From: Methyloglobulus sp. | GTDB lineage: Bacteria; Pseudomonadota; Gammaproteobacteria; Methylococcales; Methylomonadaceae | Assembly: GCA_013140405.1 (NCBI GenBank) | Contig: JABFSV010000311.1 | Location: forward strand, 1-5,033 | Direction: 5' to 3' | Length of the DNA stretch: 5,033 bases | Shown here: in pieces, positions 1-5,033 of the stretch | Layout: every line of letters begins with the position of its first letter | How positions within the stretch are numbered: position 1 is the first letter of the stretch | The notes under the pieces: model-generated | The model's database searches: none | Seen by the model: only the letters and a program-made list of their open reading frames with translations | Told to the model about the DNA's origin: nothing | Translations under genes and position numbers: made by a program

Positions 1-127
1 TGGTAAGGGTACAACCACACATTCGGCGGATTACGCCGCGCCCGAACGAAAGTGGCAAATCAAAACCCAACCAAGTTGCGCGGCTAATCCGCCCTACATG
101 GGGGAAATTTTATACGCCGTACGCGGT
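1..127. repeat. Direct repeat copy 1 (127 bp)
   Basis: Bases 1-127 are identical to 285-411. The copy begins at the window edge, so the true repeat may extend further left. It contains an inverted repeat (GGCGGATTA at 25-33, TAATCCGCC at 85-93) and ends with the 32-bp unit. There is no credible gene: the short open frames here carry no recognisable protein motif. Confidence 0.95.
25..93. repeat. Inverted repeat, GGCGGATTA-type intergenic palindrome
   Basis: The arm 25-41 (GGCGGATTA, one extra base, GCCGCGC) pairs with 78-93 (GCGCGGC then TAATCCGCC), leaving a loop of about 36 bases. The same structure recurs at 309-377. The terminal motif matches dispersed palindromes common between genes in some gammaproteobacteria; that identification is from memory. 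Confidence 0.75.
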
Positions 128-158
128 ACATGGGGGAAATTTTATGCGCCGTACGCGG
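95..158. repeat. Tandem pair of a 32-bp unit
   Basis: Units 95-126 and 127-158 are adjacent and differ by a single base (A114 versus G146). Each starts TACATGGGGG and ends CCGTACGCGG. A third copy, identical to the first, lies at 379-410 within the second long repeat, where it is single. Confidence 0.95.
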
Positions 159-209
159 TTTTGCAGGCCCTTACCGGCACATGCCAGATTACCCTGTCCA
201 CACAGTTTT

Positions 210-284
210 GTAGGGCGGATTAGGCGCACAAACAGTTTAAGGTTAAGCAAAGCATGGCGTTTCCGTGCGCCGTAATCCGCCGCA
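210..284. repeat. Related inverted repeat with different loop
   Basis: GTAGGGCGGATTAGGCGCAC (210-229) pairs with GTGCGCC, one extra G, then TAATCCGCC (265-281), around a 35-base loop. The outer motif is the same as in the flanking palindromes, but the loop sequence differs, so this is a second subtype of the same family. It ends exactly where direct repeat copy 2 begins. Confidence 0.75.
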
Positions 285-411
285 TGGTAAGGGTACAACC
301 ACACATTCGGCGGATTACGCCGCGCCCGAACGAAAGTGGCAAATCAAAACCCAACCAAGTTGCGCGGCTAATCCGCCCTACATGGGGGAAATTTTATACG
401 CCGTACGCGGT
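285..411. repeat. Direct repeat copy 2 (127 bp)
   Basis: Exact second copy of 1-127, shifted by 284 bp, with divergence starting at 412. Perfect identity suggests recent duplication or ongoing homogenisation. It lies about 105 bases beyond the receptor stop codon. Its inverted repeat (309-325 with 362-377) could fold in the receptor transcript, although no T-run follows it. Confidence 0.95.
309..377. repeat. Inverted repeat, second copy of the GGCGGATTA palindrome
   Basis: Identical to the structure at 25-93, with arms 309-325 and 362-377. It is the palindrome closest to the 3' end of the receptor gene and could stabilise or help end its transcript. Confidence 0.75.
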
Positions 412-516
412 TTGCCACCCTGTGTTTCTTCAGCCAAATATAAATATCAGTTATCGACAGCATAGTGACCACTAAGTCCATAAAACAGACGAATATCTGG
501 CAAGGTAGCCCAACCC
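412..516. other. Non-coding spacer after the receptor gene
   Basis: AT-richer stretch between the receptor stop and the repeat cluster. I see no gene, no strong hairpin followed by a T-run, and no repeat copy in it. Confidence 0.6.
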
Positions 517-3111
517 TCAATACTCCATATTAATCGACCCCATAAACGTACGCGGGGTACTGAAATTGGCAAATGCAAAACTACCACCGCCAGGAGAAAC
601 ATTAGTGAAATAATTTTTGTCCAGAAGGTTATCGACATTCAGTTGCGCCGTGATCTTAGCTTTGTCGACTTCAAAACTGTAGCCAGCTAATAGATTTACC
701 AGAGCATAGCCGGTGGATTTAATCGTATTGGTATCATTAACCACGCTATCCTGCACGGTCACGCCGCCGCCAATCTTAAAACCCTTCAGGTCGCCTTGCT
801 GGACTTCGTAGGTACTCCAAAAACTACCAATATTACGTGGTGTAAATTGCAAACGGTTACCCACAACCGCCGCCCCTTCAGTCTCAAAACTTTTCGTCAC
901 GCGGACATCTTGATTCGTGTAAGTTGCTATTACGTTCCAGCCGGGCAGGATTTCGCCCTGGATGTCCAGTTCCGGCCCACGGCTACGGACTTCGCCGACT
1001 GCGATAGAGCAGCCGTTACCACCACAGCCATTTCTATGCTTTGTATCCGTCGTAGTCACGTTTTGCTTGGTCAGATCATAATACGCCAGGGTGGCACGCA
1101 AGCGACCATCAAACAACTCGGTCTTGGCGCCCACTTCCCATTGCTGGGCACTTTCGGGCGGCAAAGGCTTGCTGCCTCCTGTTGGTGTACCGTTGTCCAC
1201 AAAGCCAAAGCTACCAGAATTAGCGCCAAAGCTCTCCGTATAATTACCGTACAGGCTCAACCATTTTTTCGGATTCCACAGCAGCCCGACCCGCGGCGTA
1301 ACGGCATCGTCCGTTTGCGGAGGGAAAGACTCATCGGGAGTAAATGGATCGCCAATTCCCAGAGCACGGGTAAATGTTGAGTGCACATATTGGTAGCGCA
1401 AGCCACCCGTGACATGGACGTTATAAGGCAATTTGATTTGGTCTTGCAGGTACAACCCGTAATTATCGACTCCACTGCCGGGTGAATCTCTAATTGTCGG
1501 AACGAGACCGGGGTTAGAGCCGGTATGGATAGGATGTTCGAAACTAATGGAATCGATATCAAGAGAGCCATTGCTTGCTAGTGGAAACAACTGGTCGCTT
1601 AAAGAGTCGAACCGATAGTAATCCCCGCCAAGCAACAAGGTGTGTTCAAGACCCCAAGTTTTGAAATGTCCGGTCAAATCAAGAATGGTGGCAACCGTAT
1701 CTTCTGTATTTCTACCACTAAAGCTGAATCTGGGCAATCGGTTGTTAGGAAGTAGTCCAGCGGTGGAATCAACAACTATTGCAGAACCTTGAGTGTTGTC
1801 CCGCCTTTTGAATGACACTTGATGTTTGATAGACCAATCATTGTTGAACTGGTACGACCAGTTGAAGCCAACGAAAATATTTTCAGTTTCCATTGGACTA
1901 CGCTCATTCAGATTCCGGCTTTGCGGGAGATCGATGATTTTATTGTTAACGAAAGGTAAGCCTTGCTGATCTAGGCTAGAAAGTGAACGGTTGTACTCCA
2001 TTTCCAGGGTCGCCTGGGTGCGTGGGTTGATGTTCCATTTGAGTATCGGGGCAAAGAATACATCCTCGCCCGAAACCAAATCTCGGAACGAGTTGTTGCT
2101 TTGGAAGGACGCATTAACTCGGTACAGTAAGGTGTCGTCTTTGGTCAACGGGCCGCTGGCATCTATGCTGGTGCGATATAGATCGTAAGAGCCGAACTGC
2201 TGATTGAGGGAGTAATAAGGCGTTGCCAACGGTTGCTTGGTCGTGATATTAACCATACCACCCGGTTCAACCCGACCGTACAGGATCGCAGCAGGGCCTT
2301 TTAACACCTCGACACTTTCCACGTTGGCAAATTGCTGGTTAAAACCGAAGCCATTGCCATCCATTCGGAATCCGTTACGGAATAGGGCATCGGTTTGGAA
2401 ACCGCGTAAAAACAATTGTTGCGCGTTCCCTGAACTCGGACGACCGGCATTGCCCGTGTGGGTAGTCACGCCACTGACATTCCGCAAGGCCTTATCCAGA
2501 CTAATCACTTGTTGGTCCTTCAACACCTGCTTGGAAATTACCTGCACGTTCAGCGGCGTTTCCATCACGGGGGTATTGGTTTTGGTGCCTGCGGTGGCTT
2601 TCGGTAATACGTAATCGGTATTGTAAGGATCGGTCTGCCAAGTAGGGTCGTCATACGGGTTGTCGGCTTCGGCTTCGACGGTGACTTTGGGCAGGGTTGA
2701 TTCCGACAACGGTTCTGGATTGCCGGGGTTAGGGTTAGCCACGGGCAGCAAAGGCTTAGGCAAAGGTTTTGCCCCCGCCCGGATGGTGGCCGTACCATCG
2801 CTTAAGCTATACACCAGACCAGTACCGGCCAGCAGTTTTTGCAGGGCGGCCTCCGTGCTGTAGCTGCCCTTCAAGCCTTTGCTCACCCGGCCTTGGGTGG
2901 TTTGGGTGTCATAAATCGCTTGTATGTCCCCAGTTTCCGCAAGTTGGTTGATGGCGGTGGCCAATGAACCTGCCTGGATGTCGTATTGCCGGACAACCGG
3001 ATCGGCATGGGTGGGCGTTTGATAGGCCAAGAACCCCAAGAGCAGGGTTAAGTAAAGCAGCCCGTATGCCAGCACTGGCTTGTGGGTTGGCGACATTGTT
3101 TGTGGTTTCAT
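517..3111 (-). CDS. TonB-dependent siderophore-type receptor with STN signalling domain
   Basis: Outer-membrane gated channel predicted to import a ferric siderophore or similar metal chelate using TonB energy, and to report ligand binding to the neighbouring anti-sigma protein. Counting from the ATG at 3111 (864 aa): signal peptide 1-36 with hydrophobic LAYGLLYLTLLLGFLAY and a cleavage site after THA; STN domain about 43-112; proline-rich linker about 113-140; TonB-box-like KVTVEA at 142-147; plug about 175-295, including the family motif VESVEVLKGPAAILYG and GGMVNITTKQP; then a beta-barrel ending in the aromatic Tyr864, as expected for outer-membrane insertion. The late barrel segment VDNLLDKNYF is also typical. 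The frame extends upstream to a TTG at 3132, but the ATG at 3111 is preferred because GGGGA lies just before it. An STN domain plus adjacent FecI/FecR genes marks a signalling transducer. The ligand is unknown: ferric hydroxamate-like siderophores are likely, and copper-methanobactin is an untested alternative if the host is a methanotroph. Confidence 0.95.
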   Translation of the reverse strand: MKPQTMSPTHKPVLAYGLLYLTLLLGFLAYQTPTHADPVVRQYDIQAGSLATAINQLAETGDIQAIYDTQTTQGRVSKGLKGSYSTEAALQKLLAGTGLVYSLSDGTATIRAGAKPLPKPLLPVANPNPGNPEPLSESTLPKVTVEAEADNPYDDPTWQTDPYNTDYVLPKATAGTKTNTPVMETPLNVQVISKQVLKDQQVISLDKALRNVSGVTTHTGNAGRPSSGNAQQLFLRGFQTDALFRNGFRMDGNGFGFNQQFANVESVEVLKGPAAILYGRVEPGGMVNITTKQPLATPYYSLNQQFGSYDLYRTSIDASGPLTKDDTLLYRVNASFQSNNSFRDLVSGEDVFFAPILKWNINPRTQATLEMEYNRSLSSLDQQGLPFVNNKIIDLPQSRNLNERSPMETENIFVGFNWSYQFNNDWSIKHQVSFKRRDNTQGSAIVVDSTAGLLPNNRLPRFSFSGRNTEDTVATILDLTGHFKTWGLEHTLLLGGDYYRFDSLSDQLFPLASNGSLDIDSISFEHPIHTGSNPGLVPTIRDSPGSGVDNYGLYLQDQIKLPYNVHVTGGLRYQYVHSTFTRALGIGDPFTPDESFPPQTDDAVTPRVGLLWNPKKWLSLYGNYTESFGANSGSFGFVDNGTPTGGSKPLPPESAQQWEVGAKTELFDGRLRATLAYYDLTKQNVTTTDTKHRNGCGGNGCSIAVGEVRSRGPELDIQGEILPGWNVIATYTNQDVRVTKSFETEGAAVVGNRLQFTPRNIGSFWSTYEVQQGDLKGFKIGGGVTVQDSVVNDTNTIKSTGYALVNLLAGYSFEVDKAKITAQLNVDNLLDKNYFTNVSPGGGSFAFANFSTPRTFMGSINMEY

Positions 3112-3115
3112 GGTT

Positions 3116-3120
3116 TCCCC
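3116..3120 (-). promoter_or_regulatory. Ribosome binding site of the receptor gene
   Basis: On the minus strand GGGGA sits four bases before the ATG at 3111. It decides the start: the upstream in-frame TTG at 3132 would include this site inside the coding region and has no comparable purine run before it. Confidence 0.7.
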
Positions 3121-3151
3121 GTGTCTTAACAAAATGGCGTGTCTATTTGTA

Positions 3152-3179
3152 AAGACGTGTCATCTTTTAAATACCGGAT
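3152..3179 (-). promoter_or_regulatory. Candidate FecI-type ECF promoter of the receptor gene
   Basis: Read on the minus strand, ATCCGGT (3179-3173), 13 bases, then CACGTCTT (3159-3152). The same two blocks with the same 13-base gap occur before the fecR-like gene. The second block contains CGTC, which fits the -10 elements of many ECF promoters; the first would be the -35 element. If so, transcription would begin near 3147, giving a leader of about 35 bases to the ATG at 3111. Shared blocks and spacing are seen directly; the promoter function is inferred. Confidence 0.55.
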
Positions 3180-3199
3180 GTCGGGGATGGAAAATAATT

Positions 3200-3248
3200 A
3201 AAAAAATTTTCGAATCGTATCGTTTCCACGCCGGAGCATGGGAACGAT
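3200..3248 (-). terminator. Hairpin plus T-run after the fecR-like gene, probable terminator
   Basis: On the minus strand, 11 bases after the FecR stop codon, a 30-base hairpin (3248-3219) has two 13-base arms with one mismatch and one G-U pair around the tetraloop TCCG. After 12 more bases comes a run of seven T (3206-3200) and further AT-rich sequence. The stem is strong, but the T-run is farther from the stem than in a standard intrinsic terminator, so termination is likely rather than certain. It lies upstream of the receptor promoter candidate and would insulate the receptor from sigma-fecR readthrough. Confidence 0.5.
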
Positions 3249-3259
3249 GTGGCGGAAAA

Positions 3260-4225
3260 TCACCGATGCAACAGCACCAGGTAATGCGACAGGCGGGTGG
3301 AATGCAGGTGTTGGAATTTTTCGATGGCGTTGAGTGCGCCGATGGGGTTGTCGGTGTTGAACACGCCATTGATCCGGTGCTGGGCGATGGCGGGGTCGCT
3401 GACGATAAAATAGCCGCGATGGTAATGGTTTAGTTCGGCAAGCACTTCCCCCAAGGGCTTATCCTGGACGACCAGTTTGCCGCGTTGCCACGCGGTGGCG
3501 ATATGGGTATCGACCGTTTTGACGGCGCTTAAGCCGTTGTCAGGGTCATAAGCCACTTGCTGGCCTTGTGCCACGATAGTTTCTGTGGTTTGGTTTGCGG
3601 GATTTCCGTCGAGTTTGACGGCAACACGGTGCTCGGTCACAGTGACTTCTACGCCTTGCCGGTTGTGGCGGACATTGAAGGCTGTGCCCAAGGCGGTGAC
3701 GATGCCATTGCCTGCCCGTACCTTAAATGGCCGGTTGGGGTCTGGGCTAACCGTGAACTGGGCTTCGCCTTGTAGCAAGGTAAGTTCCCTAGTTGTAGGG
3801 GTAATGTTGATCGAGAGCGCGGTTTCGCTGTTCAGTTGCACGGTTGAGCCATCCATAAGCTGTACCGTCCGAGTTTCGGCGATGTCGGTGCGGAGCATGA
3901 TACTGGCCGATGGGTACAACACCGCCACCAACAGGCAGGCCGCCAAGGCCGGAATGGCCCATCGCCAGTGTGCATTTCGGCGCGGTTTGGGTTTGGTGGC
4001 AGGCATTACGTCTGCGATCAGGTCTTTAATGCCGTCCAGCTCCCGCCATAGGCTATTGATGTCCTCAAAGGCTGATTGGTGCAATGGATTGGCTTTAAGC
4101 CAAGTTTGGAACCGGCTGTGTTCAACGGTATCCATCGTGCCACTATGCACCCGCACCCACCAGTTCCTGGCCTGTTCCTGAAGGTCGGCTAGGCTTTTGG
4201 CCTCGGCGGTCGGGTCAGCGTTCAT
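3260..4225 (-). CDS. FecR-family anti-sigma factor / transmembrane signal relay
   Basis: Inner-membrane regulator that holds or activates the cognate FecI-type sigma factor according to the state of the outer-membrane receptor. The protein has 321 aa, close to the usual FecR length. The N-terminal cytoplasmic domain (about 10-70) has the family pattern: a paired Trp at 22-23, then FQTWLKANPLHQSAFEDI, the sigma-contacting region. One membrane segment lies at about 89-108, preceded by basic PRRNAHWRW. The periplasmic FecR domain (about 112-205) includes MDGSTVQLNSET, LLQGEAQFTV and VTALGTAFNVR, all characteristic. The C-terminal part (about 250-321; LVVQDKPLGEVLAELNHY and NGVFNTDNPIGALNAIEKF) resembles an STN-like fold and is where receptor contact is expected. 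The start ATG is supported by AAGGA four bases upstream. It lies 78 bases after the sigma gene rather than overlapping it, and that gap contains a candidate promoter. No truncation or frameshift is seen. Confidence 0.95.
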   Translation of the reverse strand: MNADPTAEAKSLADLQEQARNWWVRVHSGTMDTVEHSRFQTWLKANPLHQSAFEDINSLWRELDGIKDLIADVMPATKPKPRRNAHWRWAIPALAACLLVAVLYPSASIMLRTDIAETRTVQLMDGSTVQLNSETALSINITPTTRELTLLQGEAQFTVSPDPNRPFKVRAGNGIVTALGTAFNVRHNRQGVEVTVTEHRVAVKLDGNPANQTTETIVAQGQQVAYDPDNGLSAVKTVDTHIATAWQRGKLVVQDKPLGEVLAELNHYHRGYFIVSDPAIAQHRINGVFNTDNPIGALNAIEKFQHLHSTRLSHYLVLLHR

Positions 4226-4229
4226 ACAT

Positions 4230-4234
4230 TCCTT
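4230..4234 (-). promoter_or_regulatory. Ribosome binding site of the fecR-like gene
   Basis: AAGGA on the minus strand, four bases before the ATG at 4225. It is the clearest Shine-Dalgarno sequence in the window and fixes the FecR start. An out-of-frame ATG lies between it and the start codon. Confidence 0.7.
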
Positions 4235-4254
4235 TTCTCATGTGCCATATCCTT

Positions 4255-4282
4255 AAGACGTGCTGGAAACCAAAAACCGGAT
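4255..4282 (-). promoter_or_regulatory. Candidate FecI-type ECF promoter of the fecR-like gene
   Basis: Second copy of the bipartite sequence, ATCCGGT (4282-4276), 13 bases, CACGTCTT (4262-4255) on the minus strand, inside the 78-base gap after the sigma gene. The implied transcript would start near 4249, about 24 bases before the fecR ATG. It would let the sigma factor raise its own anti-sigma factor. The -35-like block is part of a perfect 10-base palindrome, CGGATATCCG (4278-4287). Confidence 0.5.
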
Positions 4283-4303
4283 ATCCGCCCTGAACTATAT
4301 TTT

Positions 4304-4810
4304 TCATTCAATGGTTTTTAACTGTTGCAGGGCTTTAAGTGCATGGCTGAGGTGCTTTTCCACCATGCTTGTCGAGATACCGAGCTGTTGAGCAACCTGG
4401 CCTTGGCTAAGTTCTTTAAATTTGAGTAAAATAAAGACTTCCCGGCAGCGGGGCGGCAAACCTGCCACGGCTTTTGCCAACAGTTGCAGCCGTTCCTGGT
4501 TTGCAATCAAATGCTCAGGTTGTAAGTTTTCTTGCTGGGGCAGTGTGTCCAGTTCAATTTCTTCGGTAGAATGGAATCGTTCACGGACGCGGCTGTGGCG
4601 CTCGTGGTCGGCAACAAGGTTGGCGGCAATGCGGAAAATGAATGCCCGGTGGTTTTCAATCTGGTTTTTTTCGGGATAATTGGTGTAGCGGACATAGGTG
4701 TCCTGGAAGATATCCTGTGCAGTATCTGGGCAATTGACCTTACGGAAGATAAACCTAAGCAGTTCGTCCTGGTGGTCTTGGAGAATATGCTCTTGGAAAG
4801 TCGGCGGCAT
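4304..4810 (-). CDS. ECF RNA polymerase sigma factor, FecI type
   Basis: Alternative sigma factor of the extracytoplasmic-function group, predicted to direct RNA polymerase to the receptor gene when the FecR protein signals ligand. The 168-aa length is normal for FecI. Region 2 spans about 12-75 (DELLRFIFRKV, DIFQDTYVRY, then HRAFIFRIAANLVADHERH), the core-binding and -10-recognising part. Region 4 spans about 105-163, with AGLPPRCREVFILLKFKELS followed by the helix-turn-helix VAQQLGISTSMVEKHLSHALKAL, a near-textbook FecI signature. It is the first gene of the minus-strand module, followed by fecR and the receptor. The ATG at 4810 is the first ATG after an in-frame stop about 48 bases upstream. 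No good Shine-Dalgarno sequence precedes it, so translation may be weak or start differently. Metal-dependent repression by Fur is plausible from family knowledge but not proven here. Confidence 0.95.
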   Translation of the reverse strand: MPPTFQEHILQDHQDELLRFIFRKVNCPDTAQDIFQDTYVRYTNYPEKNQIENHRAFIFRIAANLVADHERHSRVRERFHSTEEIELDTLPQQENLQPEHLIANQERLQLLAKAVAGLPPRCREVFILLKFKELSQGQVAQQLGISTSMVEKHLSHALKALQQLKTIE

Positions 4811-5033
4811 ATGTTGTGCGGCGTTTACATTAATCTTGAAATGGATGGCAGACTACCTGAGTCATTGGCCGGATGCAACTATTGCTAAAAAATGGCTTTA
4901 TTTACCATGGGTTTTTCGTATGTTGGAGGATGTTCCGCTACAGGAGATGCTCTTGATAAGAGTATCAAATAAGGCGCTTGTATCCCAGTCGATAAGCTGA
5001 ATGTTTTATCCCTTGAATACTGATAGTTACATC
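4811..5033. other. Upstream control region of the sigma gene, no clear gene
   Basis: This 223-base stretch lies before the sigma factor ATG. Besides the 4953-4968 palindrome, it has GATAA (4991-4995) facing TTATC (5006-5010), and an isolated ATCCGG on the minus strand (4874-4869). I could not assign a convincing sigma-70 promoter. A 51-codon plus-strand frame (4845-5000) lacks a ribosome binding site and is not called as a gene. Confidence 0.5.
4953..4968. promoter_or_regulatory. Perfect inverted repeat, possible Fur-like operator
   Basis: TTGATA, AGAG, TATCAA is a perfect palindrome of 6-base arms about 140 bases upstream of the sigma start. The half-sites TGATA and TATCA match the outer parts of the Fur 15-mer TGATAATNATTATCA, but the spacer is one base shorter. 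Fur control of a FecI gene would fit the family. The distance and spacer leave this as a candidate only. Confidence 0.3.

Noticed and set aside
1..411. CRISPR array
   Set aside because: The repeats are long, nested and palindromic, without regular unique spacers of similar length and without cas genes.
110..475. Several 60-75 aa frames across the left repeats on both strands
   Set aside because: They consist of repeat and palindrome sequence read in arbitrary frames, with no motif or start signal.
546..580. Short similarity between the receptor 3' end (GTACGCGG, TGGCAAAT) and the left repeat cluster
   Set aside because: Only short scattered matches with different spacing; the receptor reading frame is intact, so insertion of a repeat fragment is not supported.
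447..638. Minus-strand 63-aa frame with a hydrophobic stretch at the 3' end of the receptor gene
   Set aside because: It overlaps the receptor coding end in another frame, has no ribosome binding site and no recognisable family; the hydrophobic run is a by-product of barrel codons.
796..1380. Plus-strand 194-aa frame opposite the receptor
   Set aside because: It lies entirely antisense to a well-supported receptor coding region and has no domain signature.
3585..4181. Plus-strand 198-aa frame opposite the fecR-like gene
   Set aside because: It is antisense to a clear FecR protein and its composition follows from the opposite strand.

Overview
The window looks like chromosomal DNA of a Gram-negative bacterium, most likely a gammaproteobacterium with roughly half G+C. 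The evidence is an outer-membrane TonB-dependent receptor, a FecI/FecR regulatory pair, and dispersed intergenic palindromes built on GGCGGATTA/TAATCCGCC. I associate such palindromes with gammaproteobacteria, including methanotrophs and sulfur oxidisers. That last point is from memory, so the genus is not settled.

Three genes lie head to tail on the minus strand and form one cell-surface signalling and uptake module. They are an ECF sigma factor of the FecI type (4810 to 4304), its FecR-type membrane anti-sigma regulator (4225 to 3260), and a TonB-dependent siderophore-type receptor with an N-terminal STN signalling domain (3111 to 517). In the known family logic, ligand binding at the receptor is passed by its periplasmic STN domain to the C-terminal part of FecR. 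FecR then releases or activates the sigma factor, which transcribes the receptor gene. No siderophore synthesis, TonB/ExbB/ExbD or ABC transporter gene is in the window, so the ligand cannot be named.

The most informative regulatory signal is a bipartite sequence, on the coding strand ATCCGGT, 13 bases, then CACGTCTT. It occurs with identical spacing in front of both fecR and the receptor and has the look of an ECF-type promoter. A strong hairpin followed by a T-run separates fecR from the receptor promoter. This suggests the receptor is a separate transcription unit, and that the sigma factor may also drive its own anti-sigma factor.

The left end (1-411) is non-coding and repetitive. It holds two identical 127-bp copies offset by 284 bp, a 32-bp unit present three times, and three long-loop inverted repeats. 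The right end (4811-5033) carries no convincing gene. It is the upstream control region of the sigma gene and includes a perfect inverted repeat resembling a Fur site with a spacer one base short.
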